64,000 bases of DNA, taken from the NCBI GenBank assembly GCA_016188575.1, contig JACPHN010000097.1, positions 1 through 64,000 on the forward strand, written 5' to 3'. Below are positions 53,200 to 61,510 of this stretch, one piece after another. Within the stretch, counting starts at the first letter, position 1. Every line of letters starts with the position of its first letter. Source of the DNA: Candidatus Schekmanbacteria bacterium. Lineage in GTDB: Bacteria; CSSED10-310; JACPHN01. A program made the position numbers and the translations under genes. The notes under the pieces are model-generated. The model worked only from the letters and a program-made list of their open reading frames with translations. It was not told the origin of the DNA and ran no database searches.

Positions 53200-53930
53200 C
53201 GCTTGTTGTTGGCCGAGGTCAAGCGGTCATCCGCCTTTCGCACGTAGCGAAAGATCCGCACTCCCCCCCGACCGGATACGCGCACCGCCCGGAAGGGGGG
53301 CACGTCCTCGCTCCCCGCGATATCGACGGGAATGTCGTCAATGATGTAGACGTGGCAGTTGAAGGCCGGCGAAGCGGTGCGCTCGCCGCGAGGGTGGAAG
53401 ACCACGTGGCTGTCGTTCATGGCGGCTCCCCCGCAGGTGACGGGCTCGGCGCCTCCCGGGAATGTCGAGGAGCTATCGATCTTGTACGCCTGTGTCGAGG
53501 TGCCGAACCTGACCAGCCCGGGTAGCCTGACGGTGCCGAGCGCCACGTCGTCCGTGTCGTCATACTTGTTATCGCCATCGAAGATGTTCGCCGTACCCGT
53601 TGTCTCGCTGTCCTTGAACAGCGTGAAGCTCCGATCGTCGACGTCGAAGTAGACGCCGTGGCGAATCTCCGTATTGATCGAGAGCATTCTGGCCATGCGG
53701 ATCTGCGCCGCGACTTGCTCGGCCGCGCCATCCACCTCGTAATTGGTGCCGAAGAGCCCGGTCGACGCCAGCGCCGCGCCCATGAGAATCAGCATCATCA
53801 TGATGACGATGAGGAGCTCGAGAAGCGTCACGCCGGCCTGTGAGCCGGGTTGAGCGCCCGCGACGCGCGTTGCCCGGCACGGCGCGGAACCCGCTGGACA
53901 GCGTTCCCCGCCGGCAAGTAGTTGATTCAT
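53190..53930 (-). CDS. FimT/GspH-like minor pilin
   Basis: 246 residues from ATG 53930. GGGGG lies ~8 bp upstream; the longer ORF upstream is not protein-like. The 33-residue leader ends G|VTLLELLIVIMMM with Glu at +5. FimT/GspH proteins have a hydrophobic helix followed by a beta sheet; here QVAAQIRMARMLSINTEIRHGVYFDV is the characteristic stretch. It is the first gene of the minor pilin cluster and overlaps pilV. It probably primes pilus or secretion pseudopilus assembly. Confidence 0.75.
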   Translation of the reverse strand: MNQLLAGGERCPAGSAPCRATRVAGAQPGSQAGVTLLELLIVIMMMLILMGAALASTGLFGTNYEVDGAAEQVAAQIRMARMLSINTEIRHGVYFDVDDRSFTLFKDSETTGTANIFDGDNKYDDTDDVALGTVRLPGLVRFGTSTQAYKIDSSSTFPGGAEPVTCGGAAMNDSHVVFHPRGERTASPAFNCHVYIIDDIPVDIAGSEDVPPFRAVRVSGRGGVRIFRYVRKADDRLTSANNKRWK

Positions 53931-54194
53931 AATCGCGACCCCCGGTACAGGTTTCTGCGGGAGGACCATATCTCTTGAGCATAAGGATTCGCCGGGTCGC
54001 GCGCAAGTGGGAGCACGACCGAGGCGAGGCTCATTCGGAGCTTGTCTGCTACGTAGGGGTAGATTCAGGAAGCGCCGGGTTCTTGCCAAACGATAACGTC
54101 CCATGTAATTGGTTAGGCACCAATCCCGCGGGTGGCATCAAGCGAGCTCGATGCGTCAGCCACACGGTGTCCCCGCGGTCCCGTCGCGTCCGCC

Positions 54195-56078
54195 ATGTCT
54201 CGCACTGTCACCAGCCGTAACCCAGTGGACAACCCCGAGATTCCGATCAGGAACGATGTAAGCGGCGACAAGGCCGGCGCGGCGGATGCCGGCGCCAGCG
54301 ACGGCGCGCTGCTCGGCGGCCGCTACCGCGTGGTCCGCAAGATCGGCGAAGGGAATTCGGCATCCGTCTACCTGTGTCGCGATGAAACCCACGACCGCCT
54401 GGTCGCCGTCAAGCGCCTGCGGCGCGAGCTGCTCACGGACGCCAATCCGGTTACCGGCGTCTTGCGGGAATGGCGCGCTCAGGTGCGCTTGCGCCACGCC
54501 AAGCTCACCACGGTGCTCGGCGCCTTCGTGGACGATGCGGGAGCGCCCTGTCTGGTGATGCAGCACCTCACCGAGGGCACGTTGGCCGCACTGCTCCGCG
54601 CCCGCGGTCCCCTCGCAATGAGCGACGCCCTGTCCCTTGCGGGTCAGATCGCCGATGGCCTGGACTACCTGCACGGCGAAGATCTCGTTCACGGCAACCT
54701 GAACCCCGCCAACGTCTTCGTCAGTGAAAACTTGCGTGCCAAGCTCTCGGAGCTCGCCCCCCGCGGCCGCGGCCGAGCTACCGGGCAGTCGGCGGGGCAG
54801 GCGCCGGCCCGGCAGAGCCCCTATCTGGCGCCGGAGCAGCTCCAGGGACAACCTGCGTCGGCAGCCGGCGACGCGTACGCTCTCGGGATGATCTTGCTGC
54901 AGATGGTCACCGGGGAACCACCGCCGACCGGCCGGGTACCGGGCAGCGACGTCAGGATAACCGATAGCGCCGAGCCTCACCTTGATCCCCGCCGCCTGGG
55001 CGCCACCGTGACGGCCGCCCTACGGCCCCTCCTCGACGAGCTGACCGCCGCTGATCCCGCGCAGCGCGTGCGCTCGCTCGCAACTGTCTCTCGCGCGATC
55101 AAGGAGCTGCAGAAGATCGCGACAACGCCGCCGGAAGGGGCTGCGGGGGCGGCGGCAGCGCCGCAGAAGCGGGGCGAGGGGACCGGTGGCGAGGCGGCGA
55201 GGCGCGGCGCGATCGCGGTCGGCCAGAAACCCTCCGCGACCTCGGCGAGGCGCCTGCCGCGGTTCGCTCTGGGCGTGTCCGCAGTGCTGGCCGCGGGCGC
55301 GGCCTTGTGGTTCGCGCTGGCGCCCCCTGGCCCGCCCCCCGGCCGCGGTCTTGCGGAACCCGGCGCCGCCACGACGCCCCTGCCAGCCGCAACAGCGATC
55401 GAGAGCTGGGAGGGCGTTGGGTTTGCGGAGGAGCCGAAAGCGATCCCGGGCATTCGCCTCGCCGTGGATCTGGCGGCACTGTTTGACGTTGCTCGCCTGC
55501 AGAAAAATGCGGCGCACTACGCGGAGCAGATCAAGGACCCGTGGATCTGTACGCCGCGGCAAGGCTTGACCTACGGGCTGAGCATTGCGCCGGGCAGCGC
55601 CACGATATCGCCCGAAATGACGCTCTTCGCGACCTTTCAGGATACCGGTCCCGCGAGCGCCGCGACGCTCGCGAGCTTCGCGGCGCTCATTCCGTTGGTG
55701 CCGATCGATGGCGGGATCGCGGAGCCGGACCCGAGTGAGGTGCTGCGGCGCGCGCACGACATCGGGTGCCGCTGTCTGGTCGCCTTCAATTTCGACGAAT
55801 ACGCGCTCGACATGGCCGTTGTCGGCGAGGATGGCCTGGGCGTCGCGGCGCGGTTGTCCGGGATGGCGCGGGTCTGGGATGCCGAAAAGCGGGAGCTCGT
55901 TGCGGAGGCGCCGGCCGGGCACGCGGCCACGATCACGTTGCACCCGCGGCGGGACGAGCAAGTGCGGCTGACCGCGGAGCTCGAGTCCTTTCTCCACGAC
56001 CGGCTGATGGTTCCGGCCATGACGCGGGCGGCCGAGGAGCTGCGGCCGTTCAGAGCCCGCTTCGCAAAGCGGTGGTGA
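54195..56078 (+). CDS. Predicted membrane pseudokinase
   Basis: 627 residues from ATG 54195 (no clear ribosome-binding site; GTG 54132 is an alternative). Residues ~43-300 fold like a Ser/Thr kinase: glycine loop GEGNSASVY, Lys73 in VAVKRL, then a C-lobe. But the catalytic HRD is HGN (166-168), the following Lys is Asn (NLNPAN), and the DFG motif is replaced by SEL (185-187). So it should not be catalytically active. A membrane span (~355-380, FALGVSAVLAAGAALWFALA) separates it from a ~240-residue outer region of unknown fold. It is convergent with the giant kinase gene (23 bp between stops) and may be its partner. Confidence 0.78.
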   Translation: MSRTVTSRNPVDNPEIPIRNDVSGDKAGAADAGASDGALLGGRYRVVRKIGEGNSASVYLCRDETHDRLVAVKRLRRELLTDANPVTGVLREWRAQVRLRHAKLTTVLGAFVDDAGAPCLVMQHLTEGTLAALLRARGPLAMSDALSLAGQIADGLDYLHGEDLVHGNLNPANVFVSENLRAKLSELAPRGRGRATGQSAGQAPARQSPYLAPEQLQGQPASAAGDAYALGMILLQMVTGEPPPTGRVPGSDVRITDSAEPHLDPRRLGATVTAALRPLLDELTAADPAQRVRSLATVSRAIKELQKIATTPPEGAAGAAAAPQKRGEGTGGEAARRGAIAVGQKPSATSARRLPRFALGVSAVLAAGAALWFALAPPGPPPGRGLAEPGAATTPLPAATAIESWEGVGFAEEPKAIPGIRLAVDLAALFDVARLQKNAAHYAEQIKDPWICTPRQGLTYGLSIAPGSATISPEMTLFATFQDTGPASAATLASFAALIPLVPIDGGIAEPDPSEVLRRAHDIGCRCLVAFNFDEYALDMAVVGEDGLGVAARLSGMARVWDAEKRELVAEAPAGHAATITLHPRRDEQVRLTAELESFLHDRLMVPAMTRAAEELRPFRARFAKRW

Positions 56079-56101
56079 GCCGCCCGCCGCGGTGCGGCGC
56101 T

Positions 56102-59100
56102 TCACTCTGATCTCGGCGCGCCCGCCGCCGCCTGGCTCGGCGCCACTTCCGCGAGAAACGCCGCGCCAAGATCGGCGCGGAGCTCGCCGCGAAAGAGCGG
56201 CTCGCCGCGCTCGATCCCCGCCATTGCCCGCGCGAGTCGCCGCAAGGTCGGGCCGAGATCGCCGTCGGAGCCCGGAGCCTCGCCGATCTCGCGGCCGGCA
56301 GCAAGTGCGCGCGCGCCGAGCTCGGCGGCGTCCGCGCCCCGCGCCATGGCCAGGTGGGCGCGCTCGCACTGGAGAATGACCGATTCCGCCACGGCCGGAT
56401 GCTGCCCGAGAAGCTCGGCCGCCGCGGTGAGCCCGCTTTCGGCGGTTTCCAGATCGCCGCCGGCGAGGCGCGCGTGGCGCGCGAGAACGAGCAGCGAGTA
56501 GGCTTCAAACGCGCGATCCGGGAGCTCGCGAAACGCCCGCAACGCCGCTTCGGCGAGGGCGCGCGCCGCGGCGACGCTACCCTCCTGAGGGTAGAGCTCG
56601 GCGAGCGAAATGCGGCTCGCCGCCGCCACCCTCGTCTCCTCGGCGGCGGTAGCCACGTTCAGCGCTTCCGTGAAGGCGGCCCGCGCGCGGCCGGCGTCCG
56701 CCCACGCGTTCAACAGCGACGCCTTGCTGTGCAGAATGGTTGCCTCGGCGCGGCGATCGCCGGTTTCGCGCACGGCGCCCAGCACCCGCTCGATGCACGC
56801 CGCCGCATCGTCGCGGCGTCCGGCATGGCGATAGGCGGTCGCGAGCGTGCCGTCGGCGGAGACTTCTCCCGTCCGGTAGGCGATCACGCCAAATATCCCC
56901 CGGCTTCGTTCCGCGAGCTCGATGGCGGCCGCGGTCTCGCCGCGATCGAGCTTGACGGTCGCCAGATTGATCATCGCGTTGGCTCGCCCGCGCTGATTCT
57001 GGATTTCGGTGTAGATGTCCAGCGCCTCCCGGAGGCACCGCTCGGCGCGCGAGTGCACGCCGAGCATGCGGTAACACACGCCCTTGTTGACGAGCAGGTC
57101 GGCCTCGCCGCGGCGGTCGCCCGCGGAGCGATACAGCGCCAACGCCTCGTTCGCCAGCGCCATGCTTTTCTTTTGCGACCCCCGATCGGCGACCACGTTG
57201 GAGAGGATGCGCAGCGCCTCGGCGAGGTCGCGCTTGCCGGCGACCGTGCGCGCGAGCGCCACGGCGCGCCGCGCCGCGGTCTCCGCCGGTGACAGCTCCC
57301 CGAGCCGATACAGCGCCTGCGCCAGGCCCCGCAGCCCGCGCGCCTCCGCATCTTCCGCCTCGCTGCTCTTCGCCAGCGCGATGGCGTCGCGAAACCACTG
57401 CGCGGCCTCCGGATACTGGCAGGCCGCGAGCAACGCGTCCTCGGCGCTTTCCAGCAGCAAGGAGATGCGGCTGACCCCCTCTTCCGACAGGCGCAGCGCG
57501 TGCTCGAAAGCCTCCTTGGCGTCGCGGAAGGCGAAGTGTTCCGCCAGCCATCTTCCCGCCGCCCGATACCTCGCCGCCGCCTTGCGGGGGCTGCCCAAGC
57601 GTTCCCAGTGGCGGCCGAGGTCGCCGAGGAAGCGCATGCGCGCGGTTGCCGGCAGGCGCTCGAGGCACTGCGCTGCGCGCCGGTGCAGGCGGATGCGTTC
57701 CGCCTCCGGAAGCGCGCTGTACGCTACCTCCCACAGGACGTCGTGAGCAAAGCCCAGACGGCCCCCGCCGCGCTCCGTGAGGATGCGCCGCGTCAACAGC
57801 TCGGCGGTGCCCTCGGCGCTGTCGTCGCCGCCCAGCGCCGAGACTACCGCGACCAGCTTGGGAGGCACCGGTTTGCCGAGAACGGCAAGCGCCGCGACCA
57901 CCGCTCCCGGCTTCTGTCCGAGCCGCCGCAGCCGCCCGGCCATGGTTTCACGCACGACCACCGGCAGCGGGAGGTCCTCGGCGGCCCCCGGGCCACCCGC
58001 GTCGCTTTGCCAGCTCCACGCCCCGCCGCTACGGCGCACCAGCGCGCCGGTTTCCACCGCTCCGCGCAACAGCTCGGCGACCAGAAACGGATTCCCCTGC
58101 GACCTGCCGACGATCGCGCGAATCCGCTGGTCCGTAAGCGCCCGCTGCGCCAGCATGCTTGCCGCCATGGCTTCCACCTGGGGCAGCTCCAGCGGGTCCA
58201 GCAAGAGCGGCCGGCTGGTCGTCGATTCGCCCGTCAGACTCGCGGCGACGCCAGCATCCGTGGCGCGCAGGAAGGCGAGAAAGAGCAGCGGGGCCTCGCG
58301 CACGCGCGGCGAGCGCAGCAGCCCCGCGGCGAGCGCCACGGTGTGCTCGTCCGCCGCATGCACGTCATCCACGATCAACAACATTGGCTGGCGCCGCGCC
58401 GTCGCCAGCACCAGGTCGATACCGCCGTGGATCAGCCGGTCGCGGGCTTCCTCCGCCAGCAGCTCCGCCGTGGATTCACTGTCCGGGAGATCGCCGAAGA
58501 GACGCTCGAGCTCGGCATCGAAGCGCGCGAAAAGGCGCAACGCCGGTCCATACACGCGCAGCGCCTGGGCGCTGCCGAGCTGCTGCGCCTCCTGGCCGAC
58601 GAAGCGGAACAGCTCGGAAAAGCCGGAAAACGGCGCGCCATGGCTGCCGTCGCCCTGGCAGGCGATGGCGTTGAAGCTCTGGCGGCGCGCGACCCGCCCA
58701 GCCTCCAGTGCGAGGCGCGTTTTTCCGGTGCCCGCCTCCCCGATTACCGCGATTGCCTTGCCGATACCGATCTTCACCGCGGCGAGCGGCTCGGTGAGCA
58801 AGGCGAGCTCGCGCTCCCGACCCACGAAGTCAGGCCGGTAAAGGTAGCCGGAGCGCGCCGGTTGCGCCGTTTTCATGGGGTCGCCGATGCCGAAATCCGC
58901 CAGCGCCTCCGCGACATCCCGCGCGTACCCCATGCGCTCGCTCTTGTTGCGCGCCAGCAGCTTCATGATCAGCGCTTCCAGAGCGGGCGGCCACTCCGGG
59001 TTGAGCTCGCGCGGCGGCGTGGGCCGGCCGAGCATGTGGCCGCGCGCGATGACGCTGTCGGATCCCTCGAACGGCCAGCGGTCCGTGGCCAACTCGTAGA

Positions 59101-60004
59101 GCATGATCCCCAGCGCGTACAGATCGGCCCGCGCGTCGACGAGCTCGCCCAGGATTTGCTCGGGCGCCATGTAGGCGATGGTTCCAGAACCGCGGTCGAT
59201 GACGTCCACGCGCTCGCGCCACCACCCCCCGTCGCCACCGCGGTCACCGCCAAAGCGGGAGGCGAGGCCGAAGTCGACGAGCACCGGGTGCCCTCCCGGG
59301 CGCACCAGGACGTTTTCGGGCTTCAGATCCCGGTGCACCAGACCCTGCTCGTGCAAATAGACCAGCGCATCGCACAACAGTCGAATCGGCAAGAGCTCGC
59401 GGACGAGCAGGTCAATTGGATTCTCCTCGCGCAGCGCGGGCCGGCTCGTCGCGGTCTGTTCGGCGGCAGTGGCGGCTGCCGCTTCCTCCTCGTTTGCCCA
59501 CCGCCACGTCGTCCCAATCGCCTGCGCCTCCAGGTCGGCCGCCGTCGCCAGCGCCGCGGCCGGCATCGTGCCGGCGTGCGTGGAAGCCGCAAGCGTGGAT
59601 GGGGAGTGGTCGATGAGCTGCTCGGGGGATAGCGCGTGCTGGCACGCGTACCAGTAGGTGCGCAGCGTGATGCCTTCGATCCATTCCATGGCGTACCAGG
59701 GGCGCCCGCCGTCCGTGCCGAAGTCGGTGATGGCGACGATGCCACGGTGGCGCAATCGCGCCAAACTGCGCACCTCGCGGTGAATACCGTCGAGGGCGTG
59801 ACGGTCGAACGTGCGAATCGTCTTGAGCGCGACCTCCTGGCCTGTGTCGTCGCAGACGGCACGGAATACGGTTCCCATGCCGCCCTCGCCAAGGCAGCAC
59901 AGGATGCGGTACTTGCCGATGTGGCTGCCGGCGGCGTAGGTTTCCGTCTCGGGCACAGCGCGGGTTCCGAAGTAGGGGTGGATCGATCGCGTTTTCCACA
60001 TCAT
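56102..60004 (-). CDS. Giant Ser/Thr protein kinase with NTPase and TPR regions
   Basis: 1300 residues from ATG 60004. The kinase domain (~30-372) is canonical: GEGGMGTVF, Lys61 in VALKTI, His224-Arg-Asp226 (VHRDLKPEN), Asp244-Phe-Gly (VDFGLAS) and APEQ. An Ala-rich insert (~130-200) sits between the lobes. Residues ~390-690 form a STAND/AAA-type NTPase: Walker A GEAGTGKT (422-429) and a Walker B-like [11 protein letters not shown]. The rest (~720-1300) is tandem TPR-like helices. This is the kinase-ATPase-TPR architecture common in myxobacteria and relatives, a cytoplasmic signalling hub. It has no clear ribosome-binding site. The upstream region holds a solo repeat end. It is convergent with the pseudokinase gene. 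Confidence 0.92.
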   Translation of the reverse strand: MMWKTRSIHPYFGTRAVPETETYAAGSHIGKYRILCCLGEGGMGTVFRAVCDDTGQEVALKTIRTFDRHALDGIHREVRSLARLRHRGIVAITDFGTDGGRPWYAMEWIEGITLRTYWYACQHALSPEQLIDHSPSTLAASTHAGTMPAAALATAADLEAQAIGTTWRWANEEEAAAATAAEQTATSRPALREENPIDLLVRELLPIRLLCDALVYLHEQGLVHRDLKPENVLVRPGGHPVLVDFGLASRFGGDRGGDGGWWRERVDVIDRGSGTIAYMAPEQILGELVDARADLYALGIMLYELATDRWPFEGSDSVIARGHMLGRPTPPRELNPEWPPALEALIMKLLARNKSERMGYARDVAEALADFGIGDPMKTAQPARSGYLYRPDFVGRERELALLTEPLAAVKIGIGKAIAVIGEAGTGKTRLALEAGRVARRQSFNAIACQGDGSHGAPFSGFSELFRFVGQEAQQLGSAQALRVYGPALRLFARFDAELERLFGDLPDSESTAELLAEEARDRLIHGGIDLVLATARRQPMLLIVDDVHAADEHTVALAAGLLRSPRVREAPLLFLAFLRATDAGVAASLTGESTTSRPLLLDPLELPQVEAMAASMLAQRALTDQRIRAIVGRSQGNPFLVAELLRGAVETGALVRRSGGAWSWQSDAGGPGAAEDLPLPVVVRETMAGRLRRLGQKPGAVVAALAVLGKPVPPKLVAVVSALGGDDSAEGTAELLTRRILTERGGGRLGFAHDVLWEVAYSALPEAERIRLHRRAAQCLERLPATARMRFLGDLGRHWERLGSPRKAAARYRAAGRWLAEHFAFRDAKEAFEHALRLSEEGVSRISLLLESAEDALLAACQYPEAAQWFRDAIALAKSSEAEDAEARGLRGLAQALYRLGELSPAETAARRAVALARTVAGKRDLAEALRILSNVVADRGSQKKSMALANEALALYRSAGDRRGEADLLVNKGVCYRMLGVHSRAERCLREALDIYTEIQNQRGRANAMINLATVKLDRGETAAAIELAERSRGIFGVIAYRTGEVSADGTLATAYRHAGRRDDAAACIERVLGAVRETGDRRAEATILHSKASLLNAWADAGRARAAFTEALNVATAAEETRVAAASRISLAELYPQEGSVAAARALAEAALRAFRELPDRAFEAYSLLVLARHARLAGGDLETAESGLTAAAELLGQHPAVAESVILQCERAHLAMARGADAAELGARALAAGREIGEAPGSDGDLGPTLRRLARAMAGIERGEPLFRGELRADLGAAFLAEVAPSQAAAGAPRSE

Positions 60005-60032
60005 AGCGCCGCCGACCACAGTCGCAAGCGCC

Positions 60033-60050
60033 ACCTGAATCCACCGCCTC
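60033..60050. repeat. Partial end of the dispersed element
   Basis: ACCTGAATCCACCGCC (60033-60048), matching the left end of the copies at 37281 and 19033. About 65 bp downstream, GGCAGGCGGTAG resembles the right end of the copy at 3522, so this may be a decayed full element. Confidence 0.5.
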
Positions 60051-60123
60051 TTCGCCGTCGGCGCGACTGTGCCCCCTCCGCGGTCGCGCTCGATGGACGA
60101 CAGGGACGGAAGGCAGGCGGTAG

Positions 60124-60153
60124 TTGCAAAGCTCCGGCTGGTGCAACTACACT
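60124..60153 (+). promoter_or_regulatory. Candidate sigma-70 promoter for the cyclic-nucleotide-binding gene
   Basis: TTGCAA (60124-60129), an 18-bp spacer and TACACT (60148-60153). It lies 120 bp before ATG 60276. Confidence 0.45.
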
Positions 60154-60275
60154 ACCGGCTGACTTGGCCGGCCAGGTAGCGTCGGATCGCGAGCCGATCG
60201 CCGCCCGCCGCCGCTGCAAACCGGCTCCCACCAGGGAGGGAGAAACCAATCGATCCGATACCCGAGCTTCGCAAC

Positions 60276-60746
60276 ATGACCCGGCGCTTTGCTGCCGGAA
60301 CGGTGCTGTTCGCGCAGGACGATACCACCCTGGACCTGTTCATTCTCATGTCCGGCAAGGTTGAGGTGATCAAGGAGGGGCAGATCATCAGTGTCATCGA
60401 CTCGCCAGGGGCGTTTCTGGGCGAGATCTCCACGTTGCTCGGCCAACCCCGATCCGCGCTGATCAGGACCGCGACGGCGAGCCGCATTGTCTGTATTCCT
60501 GAAGACCAGGTTTCTTCGTTCGTCCAGAAGGTTCCCGGAATTGGCCTCCGGCTCGCGCGCCAGCTCGCCCAGCGGCTCACGGAGACGACGAACACCTTGT
60601 TGCAGGCGCGGGAAATCGGCCGCCGCCACCAGACCCTGTATTTGAACTTGTATAATGAGCTCAGCCGGCAACTCGAGAAGAATCCGACGCCGGAGCTGAG
60701 GGCGCTGCTTGAACGTCACGAAACCGTGCGGACCGACCTGACGTAG
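60276..60746 (+). CDS. Cyclic-nucleotide-binding domain protein without DNA-binding domain
   Basis: 156 residues from ATG 60276. Residues ~1-110 are a cNMP-binding beta barrel (RRFAAGTVLFAQDD, FILMSGKVEVIKEG, GAFLGEISTLLGQPRSALIRTATAS, where the GEIS...RSA stretch is the phosphate-binding cassette). A C-terminal helix follows, with no HTH. The best ribosome-binding site (GGGAGG at 60235) points to an earlier start: nine plausible residues (IDPIPELRN) precede the ATG in frame. However, the codon at the right distance is ATC, so the start is uncertain. It could act as a nucleotide-sensing partner, but no effector is encoded in it. Confidence 0.85.
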   Translation: MTRRFAAGTVLFAQDDTTLDLFILMSGKVEVIKEGQIISVIDSPGAFLGEISTLLGQPRSALIRTATASRIVCIPEDQVSSFVQKVPGIGLRLARQLAQRLTETTNTLLQAREIGRRHQTLYLNLYNELSRQLEKNPTPELRALLERHETVRTDLT

Positions 60747-60779
60747 GGCGGCTGCCAAAGGTAAGGGGCGTAAGCCCTG

Positions 60780-60799
60780 GCCCGCGAGATCTCGCGGGC
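60780..60799. repeat. Perfect 20-bp palindrome
   Basis: GCCCGCGAGATCTCGCGGGC is its own reverse complement. It lies 34 bp past the cNMP-binding gene stop and ~150 bp before the cytochrome c gene. Without a T-tract it is not a typical terminator; it could be a Rho-independent-like hairpin or a dimeric protein site. Confidence 0.55.
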
Positions 60800-60837
60800 A
60801 GCGCAAGGTAGTGACTGCGGCCATGCGGCCGTGGCCC

Positions 60838-60865
60838 TTGCAATGCGCTCCGCGACCGCTACAAT
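60838..60865 (+). promoter_or_regulatory. Candidate sigma-70 promoter for the cytochrome c gene
   Basis: TTGCAA (60838-60843), a 16-bp spacer and TACAAT (60860-60865), about 65 bp before the cytochrome start at 60931. Confidence 0.5.
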
Positions 60866-60930
60866 ATGGCGGGCTTTTCATCGCGGAATGCAAGATCCAA
60901 TTCTCCTATTTCTCGTTTCGGAGGACAGGA

Positions 60931-61356
60931 ATGATGACTCGACCGCACGTTCTCACTGTTCGCAATTTGCTCGGCGTGTTGCTCGTCGTGGGCCTCGCTG
61001 CGGTCTGCGCCACCGCCGTGTTGGCGCTCGAACCCTGGGTGGCGCCCGACGACGCTGCGGCGAAGGCCAATCCGGTCGCCGGCAAGGCAGAGGCCACCGA
61101 AAAAGGCAAGACAGTTTTCACCACCAACTGTGTGCCCTGCCACGGCGAGCTGGGGAAGGGCGATGGCGCAGCCGGCCAATATCTCGATCCGAAGCCGAAA
61201 GACCTGTCAGCAGAAGCCACCCAATCCCAGAAGGACGGCGCGCTCTTCTGGAAGATCACCAACGGCCGCGGCGTCATGCCTGCATTTGGCGCCATGATCC
61301 CGGAAGAGGATCGCTGGGCGGCGATCAACTATATTCGGCAGCTCGCCAAGAAGTAG
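60931..61356 (+). CDS. Secreted mono-haem cytochrome c
   Basis: 141 residues from ATG 60931 (GGAGGA upstream; an adjacent ATG at 60934). A signal peptide spans ~8-32 (LLGVLLVVGLAAVCATAVLA). One haem motif, NCVPCHG, and a likely Met ligand (GVMPAFG) place it in cytochrome c class I. WAAINYIRQLAK is the usual terminal helix. Periplasmic electron carrier; it could feed the cbb3 oxidase encoded elsewhere in the window. It stands alone with its own promoter and is followed by a GC hairpin. Confidence 0.9.
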   Translation: MMTRPHVLTVRNLLGVLLVVGLAAVCATAVLALEPWVAPDDAAAKANPVAGKAEATEKGKTVFTTNCVPCHGELGKGDGAAGQYLDPKPKDLSAEATQSQKDGALFWKITNGRGVMPAFGAMIPEEDRWAAINYIRQLAKK

Positions 61357-61394
61357 GCGGAAGCCCCACCGATGCGGTAGGGGGCCATCTCCAC

Positions 61395-61418
61395 CTCCCC
61401 CCGCTCACCCGGGGGGAG
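61395..61418. repeat. GC-rich hairpin after the cytochrome c gene
   Basis: CTCCCCCCG (61395-61403), loop CTCACC, CGGGGGGAG (61410-61418): a perfect 9-bp stem. It resembles the internal hairpins of the dispersed elements (CTCCCC...GGGGAG). There is no T-tract. It separates the cytochrome c and aceK genes. Confidence 0.5.
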
Positions 61419-61510
61419 GAAGGAAGGCAGCGCTCACGCGGGCGTGCTCGGCGACCGGCGCCGTTTGCGCCCGCCATGGTCTCCCTGCCAAGACGCTCGG
61501 AGCCCCAACC

